From DAHUXD01 sp963805495 (lineage in GTDB: Bacteria > Acidobacteriota > Thermoanaerobaculia > UBA5066 > Gp7-AA6): a stretch of DNA of 64,000 nt. The position numbers and the translations under genes were made by a program. The notes below the pieces were generated by a model. The model searched no databases, was not told where the DNA came from, and saw only the letters and a list, made by a program, of their open reading frames with translations. This document shows positions 10,481-17,845 of the stretch, one piece after another (position 1 is the stretch's first letter; every line of letters starts with the position of its first letter). The stretch spans positions 682,001 through 746,000 of the forward strand of contig CAWDUQ010000004.1 in the NCBI GenBank assembly GCA_963805495.1, given 5' to 3'.

Positions 10481-11245
10481 TTGCAGGAGCATCACTCGTT
10501 TCTCTTTGCTCCGATCAACGCCCTGTTGATCCGGCTGCTGGGTCACCCGCCGGTCGAGAAGCTCTCGCCCGGGATGGCCCGGTTCTTCTTCCCCGACGGC
10601 AAGGAGGCCTGGATCCCGGATGCGGCGATCATGGCCCTGCTGCTGACGGCCTTGATCGCGATCCTCTTCCCGCTCGCCGCGAAGCGGTTCGACCGCTATC
10701 GCCCGGGCGGGGTGCAGAATTTTCTCGAGATGCTGGTGGCTTTCCTCCGCGACCTGGTCGGCGAGGCGATCGGCGAGAAGCAAATCCGGCAGTACCTGCC
10801 GATCATCGGCGTCCTCTTCGTCTTCATCGCGATGGGCAACCTTTTCGGGGTCTTTTTCTTCCTGCAGCCGCCGACGGGATCGCTCTCGGCGACGGTGGCG
10901 CTCGCGGTCGTCTCGTTCCTCTACTTCAACTACGAGGGGATCCGGGAGCACGGCGCCGGCGGATATCTGAAGCACTTCATGGGACCGCTCATCTGGATCG
11001 CGCCCCTCTTCTTCGTCATCGAGATCATCGGGACCTTCGCGCGGATCCTGTCGCTGTCGCTGCGCCTCTTCATGAACATCTTCGGCGAGCACACGACGAC
11101 CAACGTCTTCGCGAGCCTGGTGCCGATCGTGGTGCCCTGGCCCATGATGGCCCTCGGGATATTCACCGCGTTCCTGCAGGCCTACGTCTTCGCCCTGCTG
11201 TCGGCGGTCTACGTCGGGTCCGCCGTGGCGCACGAGGAGCACTGA
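10481..11245 (+). CDS. atpB: F0F1 ATP synthase subunit a
   Basis: This 254-residue integral membrane stator subunit provides the ion half-channels next to the c-ring. The essential arginine is in SLSLRLFMNIFGEH (TM5, near residue 190). The final-helix glutamine is in FLQAYVFALLSAVYVGSAV, and YLPIIGVLFVFIAMGNLFG is the conserved TM3 region. Start TTG 10481 is supported by GAGGAGG about 9 nt upstream. The N-terminus is short and hydrophilic, then six helices follow. Only a and c of the ATP synthase are encoded here; b, delta and the F1 genes must be elsewhere. Confidence 0.95.
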   Translation: MQEHHSFLFAPINALLIRLLGHPPVEKLSPGMARFFFPDGKEAWIPDAAIMALLLTALIAILFPLAAKRFDRYRPGGVQNFLEMLVAFLRDLVGEAIGEKQIRQYLPIIGVLFVFIAMGNLFGVFFFLQPPTGSLSATVALAVVSFLYFNYEGIREHGAGGYLKHFMGPLIWIAPLFFVIEIIGTFARILSLSLRLFMNIFGEHTTTNVFASLVPIVVPWPMMALGIFTAFLQAYVFALLSAVYVGSAVAHEEH

Positions 11246-11323
11246 TCGCCGACGGCTCGTGATAGGTTTCGCCGACCGTTTTCGCCAAGACGGCGTGAAA
11301 AGAAAACTGAAGGAGATTTTCGG

Positions 11324-11641
11324 ATGTTGAAGAAGACGTTTGTGTTGTGTGCGCTGGCCCTGGTCCTGGCCATGCCCGCGATGGCCCAGGAGACGGCCGC
11401 GGCGGCCGGATCGGGTGGCGGGGTGAAGTGGGGCGTGATCGGCGCCGCGGTCCTGCTCGGCCTCGCGGCCGCTGCGGGCGCGACGGCCCAGGGGAGGGCG
11501 ACCTCGGCCGCAGCCGAGGGTATGTCGCGTAACCCCGGCGCCGCCAAGGACATCCGCGGAATGACGCTGCTCGGCCTGGTTCTGATCGAGTCCCTGGTCC
11601 TGTACGCGCTCCTGATCTGCTTCCTGATCTACGCCCGTTAG
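11324..11641 (+). CDS. atpE: F0F1 ATP synthase subunit c, with sodium-type ligand set
   Basis: This is a 105-residue c-ring protein with a cleavable signal-like N-terminus (KKTFVLCALALVLAMPAMAQ) before the two-helix hairpin. Helix 1 ends in a loop with the conserved RNP (residues 69-71). Helix 2 carries the ion-binding Glu89. In a hand alignment with Ilyobacter tartaricus c, Gln56 (AQG) matches Q32, Glu89 and Ser90 (IES) match E65/S66, and Tyr94 matches Y70, the set known for Na+ binding; the T67 position is Leu here. It starts at ATG 11324 with GAAGGAG upstream and ends the nuo-atp transcript. Confidence 0.94.
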   Translation: MLKKTFVLCALALVLAMPAMAQETAAAAGSGGGVKWGVIGAAVLLGLAAAAGATAQGRATSAAAEGMSRNPGAAKDIRGMTLLGLVLIESLVLYALLICFLIYAR

Positions 11642-11660
11642 GCCGAAAGCGGGGCCGGTG

Positions 11661-11709
11661 CCCGGGGCCCGGACTGGCCCCGGGTGACCTGTCCTCCTCG
11701 GCGGACAGG
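11661..11709 (+). terminator. Two strong hairpins after atpE
   Basis: CCCGGGGCC (11661-11669) pairs perfectly with GGCCCCGGG (11676-11684). CCTGTCC (11688-11694) pairs with GGACAGG (11703-11709). They lie 20-70 nt after the atpE stop, where transcription of the nuo-atp operon should end. No T-run follows directly; a T7 tract lies 40 nt further at 11750-11756. The remainder of 11642-11878 holds no gene that I can support, only a TAGAAA -10-like hexamer at 11792. Confidence 0.5.
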
Positions 11710-11878
11710 CTGACCCCCACAAGAAACCTTCCGGGCCTATTCCGCGTACTTTTTTTGAGAATAGAAACAAACGGGCACGTGGGCTAGTCCGTAGAAAAGG
11801 CGGAGGTTAGCCCGGTCCGAGCGACGGCGAGGCGCTGTCGGTGCGGCCCGGGCAAGCATTTTGCGATTCCTGGAAGCC

Positions 11879-12529
11879 ATGAAGGCTAACGTGCAGCATG
11901 CCCTGGAGACGGGCGAGTCGCCGAAGACGGTCTCGGCCTGGGACTTCAACGCCCAGGTCATGCCTTTCGTGGACTCGCTCTACAACACTGCCTACCGGAT
12001 GACCCGGAGCGCCGAGGACGCCGAAGATCTCGTTCAGGAGACCTACTTCAAGGCCTACAAGTACTACGACAAGTTCGAAGAGGGCACGAACCTCAAAGCC
12101 TGGCTCTTCAAGATCCTCAAGAACACTTTCATCAACAACTACCGCAAGCGCAAGCTCGAGCCGCGAAGCGTCGATTTCGCTGAAATCGAGGACTCGTTCG
12201 AGCGGATCGTGCGGCGGGACGCCTCCGAGCCACCGTCGGACCCTGAATCCGACTTCTTCTCGAGCGTCCTCGACGACGATGTCAAGAAGGCTCTGGAGTC
12301 GCTGCCCTACGACTACCGAATGGTCGTCGTCCTGGCCGACCTGGAGGATTTCTCCTACAAGGAAATCGCCGAGATCCTCGATTGCCCGGTGGGGACCGTG
12401 ATGTCCCGCCTGTACCGCGGGCGCAAGCTCCTCGAAAAGGCCCTGCTCAAGTACGCCCGCAAGCACGGGTACATCCGGGGCGCCGAGCCCACCAAGATGA
12501 GAACCCGGCCCAAGCCGCGCTCGGCCTGA
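11879..12529 (+). CDS. ECF-type RNA polymerase sigma factor
   Basis: This 216-residue sigma-70 family protein has only regions 2 and 4. Region 2 includes YRMTRSAEDAEDLVQETYFK and NLKAWLFKILKNTFINNYRK. Region 4 includes LPYDYRMVVVLADLEDFSYK, EIAEILDCPVGTVMSRLYRG and the terminal RGRKLLEKALLKYA. The linker between them is acidic. It is followed by a zinc-type anti-sigma gene, the usual pairing for stress-responsive (RpoE/SigR-like) sigma factors. ATG 11879 has GGAAG just upstream; a TTG at 11861 would add six residues. The basic C-terminal tail (RTRPKPRSA) is not family-conserved. Confidence 0.93.
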   Translation: MKANVQHALETGESPKTVSAWDFNAQVMPFVDSLYNTAYRMTRSAEDAEDLVQETYFKAYKYYDKFEEGTNLKAWLFKILKNTFINNYRKRKLEPRSVDFAEIEDSFERIVRRDASEPPSDPESDFFSSVLDDDVKKALESLPYDYRMVVVLADLEDFSYKEIAEILDCPVGTVMSRLYRGRKLLEKALLKYARKHGYIRGAEPTKMRTRPKPRSA

Positions 12530-12625
12530 GGCCGGGCCAGCCACCCCCCCGCCCCCGGGGAGCCTGAACGGGGACCTGAAGAACGGAATAAGAGGGCCGG
12601 GGGAGCCGTTTTTCCCCATGGCTCG

Positions 12626-13237
12626 ATGAACTGTTCTACCGCGCGTTTCCTCGTTTACGCCTACCTCGACCGCGAGATCCCGCGGGCCGAGGCCGAGGCC
12701 CTCCAGCAGCACATTGCGACCTGCCGGCCGTGCGCCATCCGGAGTCGCTCGGCCCGTGGCCTCGGCAGGCTTCTGCGGACCCGCCTCGACTATGCCCGTG
12801 CGCCGATCGGGTTGCGCGAGCGCCTGAATGCCAGCGTCACCGCGCGGATCAAGCCGAGCTACGCGCCCCTCGGAATCGCGGCCTCGATCCTCGTTCTCAT
12901 CCTTCCGCTCGTGGCCGACCAGAAGGGGCCCCGAGACGCCGCCCTCTCCCTCGCGAGCTCGGTGGCGATCGCCGCACCGCCCTCCAGCGTCTCGCCCGTG
13001 ACCCGGAAGATGACCGGGACCTTCGTCTGCCTTCAGTGCGAGGGGCTCCACGCGGGCGCATGTCCTCTGGAGGAGTCGGTGCACGAGCTCGGCTTTTGCG
13101 CCGACAACGGCGAACGGTGGCGCGTGATGACCGCGGACCGCGGCTTCGCGAGCGCCTCGGTCGGTCAGACGGTGACCGTCGAGGGCGTCGCCTTTCCGGA
13201 GTCGGGTTTCCTGCGCGCGTCGCGGGTCGGATACTAA
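12626..13237 (+). CDS. Zinc anti-sigma factor with Cys-rich extracytoplasmic domain
   Basis: This 203-residue protein is the probable regulator of the preceding sigma factor. Residues 1-40 form a zf-HC2/ZAS domain with ligands C3, H29, C33 and C36 (H-x3-C-x2-C), the motif that wraps the sigma factor. A hydrophobic segment near residues 75-93 (PLGIAASILVLILPLVA) is a single membrane span. The outer domain (about residues 125-203) contains CLQC, HAGAC and FCADN, then an OB-like beta pattern (VGQTVTVEGVAFPESGF). The inference is a membrane redox or metal sensor releasing the sigma factor. Family 2 repeat copy 1 begins directly after the TAA. Confidence 0.8.
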   Translation: MNCSTARFLVYAYLDREIPRAEAEALQQHIATCRPCAIRSRSARGLGRLLRTRLDYARAPIGLRERLNASVTARIKPSYAPLGIAASILVLILPLVADQKGPRDAALSLASSVAIAAPPSSVSPVTRKMTGTFVCLQCEGLHAGACPLEESVHELGFCADNGERWRVMTADRGFASASVGQTVTVEGVAFPESGFLRASRVGY

Positions 13238-13398
13238 CCGTCGCCTCCGCTTCGCTGCGGGTCTGGCTTCGCCACCGGCGAGCGGCTCGCCTGCAGGCTC
13301 GACCGCTCGCCTGACCCTCCGCTTCGCTCCGGCTCCCGCGGCGCGGACCTCCTCCCTCCCTTCGGTCGGGAGACTCTCCGCGCCGCGAACGGATGAGA
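13238..13398. repeat. Repeat family 2, copy 1 (structured, about 160 bp)
   Basis: It begins directly after the TAA of the anti-sigma gene. Hairpin 1 is GGCGAGCGG (13277-13285) with CCGCTCGCC (13303-13311). Hairpin 2 is CGCGGCGCGGA (13337-13347) with TCCGCGCCGCG (13377-13387), enclosing CTCCTCCCTC and CGGGAGACT. It ends near GGATGAGA. Copies at 38523 and 43583 share order, spacing and the loop sequences, while stem bases differ in a pairing-preserving way. Confidence 0.85.
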
Positions 13399-13440
13399 GA
13401 TTGCCGCGGAATCTCCAACGGCGAGCCCGTGGCTCCGGTC

Positions 13441-13465
13441 GTAGGGGCGGCCCTTGCGGCCGCCC
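13441..13465. repeat. Repeat family 1, copy B (half element)
   Basis: These 25 bp are identical to the left half of copy A (4251-4275), including the GTAGGGGCGG end and the first hairpin. The right half is missing; instead the sequence runs GCCCGCGACGGGC into the -10 of the GHMP kinase. In the frame of that kinase it encodes VVGAALAAAR, the same peptide as in copies A and C. Confidence 0.8.
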
Positions 13466-13491
13466 GCCCGCGACGGGCAGAGCGTAGACCG

Positions 13492-13497
13492 TACAAT
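13492..13497 (+). promoter_or_regulatory. -10 hexamer TACAAT before the GHMP kinase
   Basis: TACAAT ends 9 nt before ATG 13507, leaving almost no leader, as at many other starts in this window. No convincing -35 is visible. The hexamer stands out in a surrounding sequence of roughly 70 percent GC. Confidence 0.5.
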
Positions 13498-13506
13498 TCC
13501 GGCTCG

Positions 13507-14520
13507 ATGTCAAAGTGGATTGAGGCGAGTGCGCCGGCGCGGGTGGATCTGGCGGGGGGAACCCTGGATCTTTGGCCGCTGCACGTTTTGCATCCGGGGT
13601 CGGTCACGGTCAATCTGGCGATCGATCTGCGGGCGCGGTGCCGGGTGCGGGCGGGGGACTCCGGGTTTCGCGTGACGGTGCCGGAGCTCGGGTACGAGCG
13701 CACGGTGAATGAGCCCGGTCAGCTCCTGGACGATCCGCGCAGCGCGCTCGCCGGGGCGGTGCTCGAGGCGCTCGAGATCGACGAGCCCCGCGAGATCGAG
13801 CTCTCGACCGACGTCCCGTTCGGGTCGGGCCTCGGGGGGTCCTCGGCCCTCACGGTCGCCATGACGGCGGCCCTCGCGGCGAGCGTCGATCGTCCCTTCG
13901 ACGGCGACGGCCGGGTCGAGTTCGTTCGCGACGTCGAGACGCGCGTTCTCGGGAAACCGGCCGGGACGCAGGACTACTACCCGCCCCTCTCCGGAGGCGT
14001 GCACACCCTTCGCTTTCAGCCGGGCGGCGTCGGCGTCGACCGGCGTGAGGTCGACCGTGGCGTGTGGCTTCGCCACCTGACGCTCTTCGACACCGGGGCG
14101 GCGCATTCCTCGGGGATGAACAACTGGGAGGTCTTCCGTGCGCGCCTGGAGGGCGACCACCTCGTCGCGGCCCGGCTCGACGAGATCCGGGACGCGTCCC
14201 GCGAGATGGCCGAGGCCGTCGGGACGGGCAACTTCCGGGCGATGGGTTCGGCGCTCGAGAGCGAGTGGGAGGCCCGCCGCCGGCTCGCTCCCGTCGTTTC
14301 CTCGCCGGGCATCGAAGACGCGATCGCCTCGGCGATGGCGGCGGGAGCCTGGGCCGGCAAGGCCTGCGGCGCCGGTGGCGGAGGCTGCGTCGTGGTCCTC
14401 GCGCCGGCCGAGAAGACCCCGGCGGTGCGCGAGGCGCTCGGGCGGCTGCAGGGCGGGCGCCTGCTCCTCGTGGCTGCCGAGAATCCGGGCCTGCGGGTCG
14501 CCCGCGTTCCGGGCGCCTAG
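13507..14520 (+). CDS. GHMP-family sugar kinase (HddA-like)
   Basis: This 337-residue GHMP kinase has motif 1 at residues 8-20 (SAPARVDLAGGTL), the ATP loop at 104-116 (PFGSGLGGSSALT) and motif 3 near 280 (GKACGAGGGGCVVV). LAGGTLDLWPLHVLHPGSVT is the form seen in D-glycero-D-manno-heptose 7-phosphate kinases and L-fucose-type kinases, so the likely substrate is a hexose or heptose for envelope sugars. That is an inference; no heptose pathway gene is nearby. The stop TAG shares CTAG (14517-14520) with the convergent MBL gene. It reads out of a family 1 half-repeat. Confidence 0.8.
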   Translation: MSKWIEASAPARVDLAGGTLDLWPLHVLHPGSVTVNLAIDLRARCRVRAGDSGFRVTVPELGYERTVNEPGQLLDDPRSALAGAVLEALEIDEPREIELSTDVPFGSGLGGSSALTVAMTAALAASVDRPFDGDGRVEFVRDVETRVLGKPAGTQDYYPPLSGGVHTLRFQPGGVGVDRREVDRGVWLRHLTLFDTGAAHSSGMNNWEVFRARLEGDHLVAARLDEIRDASREMAEAVGTGNFRAMGSALESEWEARRRLAPVVSSPGIEDAIASAMAAGAWAGKACGAGGGGCVVVLAPAEKTPAVREALGRLQGGRLLLVAAENPGLRVARVPGA

Positions 14521-15389
14521 CGCCGCTTCATCCAGGCGACGCAGCGCTCGACTTCCCGCCGCATCGCCGAGGGCGAATCGGCCCGGAAGCGCTCGCCGTG
14601 GCCCGGCAGCACCCACTCGAAGTCGTACTCGAGCAGGCGCTCCATCGAGCGGATCGTCTCCGGCCAGGAGTACCAGTTCGCGTCGCGGAAGGCGACGAGG
14701 TGGCCGCGGCGTCTCGACCAGGCGAGGTGGTCTCCCGTGAAGAGGTACCGGTCGCGGTGGAGCAGAACGGCATGGCCGCGGGTGTGACCGGGCGTCGGGA
14801 TGACCGTCAGGTCCGCGTCGAGATGCGCGGGCCCGGTGCCGGTGATCTTGCATTCGATCTCGCGCGTCCCGGCCGTGACGTCGTCCGCGTGAATGACGCG
14901 GCGGCAGCCGAACCGCCGGGCGAACGCGGCGTGGTCGGCCACGTCGTCCCGGTGGGTCAGGAACAGGGTCGCCACACCGCCGCGCTCCGCGAGGGTCTTG
15001 AGCAGCGGCCCGGCCGCGCGCGGCGAGTCGACGAGGACGTTGCCGGCCGGCCGCTCGAGGAAATAGCTCCAGGCCCCGAACGAGCTTTCCGCCGTGAAGC
15101 CGCAGAAGGACACGTTGTCGTCGATTCTTTCGGGGAAGGCGAGGACGCCGGCCGAGGCGTCGGTCTTCGAGACGGTTCCGATCGAGGCCGTCGGGCACGC
15201 GACGAGCGCCATCAGCGCGCGCCGACGTTCCGCCTGGTCCGAGGGCTGGGCCCGCACGTAGGAATGACCGGGGCCTTCCTCGAAGACCGCCGGCGCCACG
15301 CGGCGGCATGTGTCGCAGTCGATGCAGCTCGCGTCGACGTAGAAGTCGCCGGGGACGTTGTCCGGGAGACGGGACGCCGGGTTCGCCAT
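14517..15389 (-). CDS. Ferredoxin-domain MBL-fold metallohydrolase
   Basis: This 290-residue protein has two domains. Residues about 15-70 form a single-cluster ferredoxin domain (CIDCDTC plus a later ACP). Residues about 90-290 form a metallo-beta-lactamase fold with LTHRDDVADH in place of the usual THxHxDH, then PTPGHTRGH, FTGDH and LPGHGERF. HRDDxxDH looks like a known variant rather than a broken site, with Asp replacing the second His. No substrate can be assigned. It is the last gene of argS-cupin-MBL, 5 nt after the cupin stop. Its stop lies inside the GHMP kinase stop. Confidence 0.82.
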   Translation of the reverse strand: MANPASRLPDNVPGDFYVDASCIDCDTCRRVAPAVFEEGPGHSYVRAQPSDQAERRRALMALVACPTASIGTVSKTDASAGVLAFPERIDDNVSFCGFTAESSFGAWSYFLERPAGNVLVDSPRAAGPLLKTLAERGGVATLFLTHRDDVADHAAFARRFGCRRVIHADDVTAGTREIECKITGTGPAHLDADLTVIPTPGHTRGHAVLLHRDRYLFTGDHLAWSRRRGHLVAFRDANWYSWPETIRSMERLLEYDFEWVLPGHGERFRADSPSAMRREVERCVAWMKRR

Positions 15390-15394
15390 GGGCC

Positions 15395-15754
15395 CTAGAT
15401 CCGGTCGAGCTCCGCGACGGTCTTCTCGTCGACGACGTTGCCGGTGTTGAGGGTGTCGGCCGGCTCGATCAGGACGATCCAGCACTCCTCCTCGGCCGAC
15501 GGTTTGTGCTCGACGCCCTTCGGGACGATGAAGAGCTCGCCCTCGGAGAGCTCGATGTCGCCCGTCCGGAGTCCCATGCGCATCCGCCCCTTCACGACGA
15601 GGAACAACTCGTCCTCCTCGGCGTGGTGGTGCCAGACGAACTCGCCCTGGAGCTTGACGACCTTGACCTGGTGGTCGTTCAGGTCGCCGACGATCTTCGG
15701 GTGGAATGTCTCGTCGAAGAGACCGAATTTCTCGAGCAGGTTGACCTTGTGCAT
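15395..15754 (-). CDS. Single-domain cupin protein
   Basis: This 119-residue cupin has both conserved motifs: GEFVWHHHAEEDELFLVVKG (metal-binding His/His/Glu in motif 1) and IVPKGVEHKPSAEEEC (motif 2 with the last His). The fold fits the mannose-6-phosphate isomerase-like small cupins, mostly of unknown substrate. It sits between argS (23 nt upstream) and the MBL gene (5 nt downstream) on the minus strand. Start ATG at 15754 has GGAG upstream on the minus strand (AGGAGCCGCCC). It is well conserved in bacteria but without an assigned reaction. Confidence 0.85.
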   Translation of the reverse strand: MHKVNLLEKFGLFDETFHPKIVGDLNDHQVKVVKLQGEFVWHHHAEEDELFLVVKGRMRMGLRTGDIELSEGELFIVPKGVEHKPSAEEECWIVLIEPADTLNTGNVVDEKTVAELDRI

Positions 15755-15777
15755 GGGCGGCTCCTGCGGTCGCGGTG

Positions 15778-17808
15778 TCACATCCGCTGCGGCGACGGGA
15801 TCCCGAGAAGCTCGAGCAGCGCCGCCATCTCCGTACGGAAAATACGCGCGATCGCCAGCCGCCGGTTCCGCACCTCGACGTCCGGTTCCTGGGCGATCGG
15901 CTGCCGGTGGTAGAAGTGGTTGAATCCCTGGGCGAGGATGAAGGCGTGGCGGGCCAGGGACGCGAGCTCGAGCGACTCGACCGCCCGCTCGGCGACGTCC
16001 GGGGTCGAGGCGGCGTCGAGGGCAATCGACCAGAGGTCGTCGCCCCACCCCTCGTCCGACAGCGCCGATGGTTCGACGGAGGAGGCGATGCCGCCGGCGT
16101 CGAGCTTGCGGAAGATGTTGTCGGCGCGGACCAGCGAATACTGGAGGTAGGGCCCCGTGTCGCCCTCGAAGTTGAGGGCCTCGTCGAAGTCGAACGCGAT
16201 GACCTTGTTGCGCCCGACCTTCAGAAGAAAGTACCGGAGGGCTCCGACCGCGATGGCACGGGCGTCGGCGTCGGCCGCTTCGGCGCCGCCCTCCTCGCCC
16301 CGCCGGGAGGACACCTCCGCCCGGGAGCGCTCCAGGAGGAGCTCGACGAGGTCGTCGGCCTTGACCCCCAGGCCCTTGCGCCCCGACATCTCGACGTACG
16401 GCTTCTTCTCGTCCTCGGCCGAGAGGCGGTACTCGTCGCCGAACCGGTCGGCGAGCTCGCGCGCCGCCTTCGGCGAGAGGGCCACGATTTCGTAGGAGAA
16501 GTGGATCGAGGCGTCGGCCTCCCGGTCGTGGCCGAGAGTGCGCAGGCCTTCCCGGACGACCTTCTGGGGGTACGACTGGCGGACGTCGATCACGTTGTAG
16601 ACGCGCGTGGCGTGTCCGAACGCCGGCGCGCCGGGGGACCCGCCGGCGTGCGCCGTCCGCCAGACCGGATGGGCCCGGATGTCGGCCGGGATCTCCGCAT
16701 CCTCGACGGACCCCGTGCTCCAGACGGGCTCGAGGCGCTCGTAGTCGAAGTCGATCGGCAGGAGACCGAACTTCCAGAGCTGGTATGCGATGTCCTTGCC
16801 CGTGTAGGTGACGATGCCGTTGGAGCGGACGAGAATCTTGTCGGGCTCCTCCATGCCGGCGAACTCGGCAGACTCGGTCAGACGCAGCACCCAGCAGCCC
16901 GCGTGCTTGCCCTCGGTCTCGAGGTGAATCGCGCCGGCGCCCTTCAGGAGCTCGAAGGCTTTCGCCCAGAAGTGCTTGTGCAGGATGTCGCTCTCGCGGG
17001 GAAGGAGGTCGTAGGCGATGCCGATCCGGCCCATCGTCGCCAGGTGCGCCTGCGAGACCGCTTCGGACACGACCGCCGCGATCCGGGCCGTCTCGCTGCC
17101 GCCCTGCTCCATGGCGTGGAGGACCTCGTCCCGCCAGGCCTTCGTCTCCGGCCGGGCGGCGTATGTCCGCCCCACTTCGGCATACAGGTCCCAGCAGAGA
17201 TAGGCGAAGCCCTTGGGCTGGAGGGGCCCGCCGGGGAAGCGGCGTTCGGCGATGATCCGGCGGGCCGCCTCGACCGACGTGACGCCGTGGAGGTGCACGA
17301 GTCCGCCGACGACGTCGGCGACCTGGACTCCCGTATCGTCCAGATAGTTCTGCACCTCGACGACGTGCCCGAGGTGCCGCAGGACCCGGACGAGGACGTC
17401 GCCGAGGACGGCGTTGCGCAGGTGGCCGATGTGCGCCGCCTTGTTGGGGTTGATGTTGGTGTGCTCGACGACGACCTTCCCGGGCGCCGCCGCCGGGGCC
17501 TCGGAGCCCGCCAGCAGCGCGCGGACGACCGGGCCGCGGTCGAGGAAGAAGTTGAGGTACCCGGCGCCCTCGACCCGGGCCTCCCGCACGCCGGCCGGAA
17601 GGGCCAGGGCCCCTGCGAGCTCGGCGGCGATCGCCCGCGGCGACTTGCGCAGAGGCCTGGCGAGGTCGAATGCGACCGGGCACGCGAGATCTCCGAGCGC
17701 GAGCGTCGGCGGTCGTTCGAGGACCACCCGCTCGATCTCGACTTCAAACTTCTCGCGCGCCGCGAGGCGCAGGGACTCCGACAGCTTCGCACGCACGGCG
17801 GCCAGCAT
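15778..17808 (-). CDS. argS: Arginyl-tRNA synthetase
   Basis: This 676-residue class I aminoacyl-tRNA synthetase charges tRNA-Arg in the cytoplasm. The HIGH motif is in NPNKAAHIGHLRNAVLGD near residue 120, after EHTNIN. The KMSKS loop is represented by EMSGRKGLGVK near residue 430, the usual degenerate form in ArgRS. The N-terminal arginyl-tRNA synthetase additional domain (about residues 1-85) and the C-terminal DALR anticodon domain with YLQYSLVRADNIFRKL and RHAFILAQGFNHFYHRQPI are both present. The length is somewhat above the common 550-600 because of inserts in the catalytic core. A minus-strand TATACT sits 8 nt before the ATG. Confidence 0.95.
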   Translation of the reverse strand: MLAAVRAKLSESLRLAAREKFEVEIERVVLERPPTLALGDLACPVAFDLARPLRKSPRAIAAELAGALALPAGVREARVEGAGYLNFFLDRGPVVRALLAGSEAPAAAPGKVVVEHTNINPNKAAHIGHLRNAVLGDVLVRVLRHLGHVVEVQNYLDDTGVQVADVVGGLVHLHGVTSVEAARRIIAERRFPGGPLQPKGFAYLCWDLYAEVGRTYAARPETKAWRDEVLHAMEQGGSETARIAAVVSEAVSQAHLATMGRIGIAYDLLPRESDILHKHFWAKAFELLKGAGAIHLETEGKHAGCWVLRLTESAEFAGMEEPDKILVRSNGIVTYTGKDIAYQLWKFGLLPIDFDYERLEPVWSTGSVEDAEIPADIRAHPVWRTAHAGGSPGAPAFGHATRVYNVIDVRQSYPQKVVREGLRTLGHDREADASIHFSYEIVALSPKAARELADRFGDEYRLSAEDEKKPYVEMSGRKGLGVKADDLVELLLERSRAEVSSRRGEEGGAEAADADARAIAVGALRYFLLKVGRNKVIAFDFDEALNFEGDTGPYLQYSLVRADNIFRKLDAGGIASSVEPSALSDEGWGDDLWSIALDAASTPDVAERAVESLELASLARHAFILAQGFNHFYHRQPIAQEPDVEVRNRRLAIARIFRTEMAALLELLGIPSPQRM

Positions 17809-17816
17809 GGGGCGCG

Positions 17817-17822
17817 AGTATA
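17817..17822 (-). promoter_or_regulatory. -10 hexamer TATACT for argS (minus strand)
   Basis: On the minus strand TATACT is followed by 8 nt and then the argS ATG, so transcription would begin at or next to the start codon. It faces the TAGAAT of the divergent gene 12 bp away. Confidence 0.5.
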
Positions 17823-17833
17823 TCGGGGGGGAT

Positions 17834-17839
17834 TAGAAT
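17834..17839 (+). promoter_or_regulatory. -10 hexamer TAGAAT for the SRPBCC operon
   Basis: TAGAAT is followed by 6 nt and ATG 17846. A start at the normal distance from the -10 would fall on the initiation codon, so the mRNA is predicted to be leaderless. No Shine-Dalgarno is present. Confidence 0.55.
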
Positions 17840-17845
17840 GCCGGC

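Noticed and set aside
11750..11756. T7 run as the U-tract of an intrinsic terminator
   Set aside because: It is 40 nt beyond the nearest strong hairpin, so it cannot be part of it. It is more likely upstream sequence of the sigma-factor gene.
13238..13398. Family 2 repeat as a CRISPR or insertion-sequence remnant
   Set aside because: There are single dispersed copies with no spacers, no transposase fragment and no clear target duplication. The stems covary instead of being identical.
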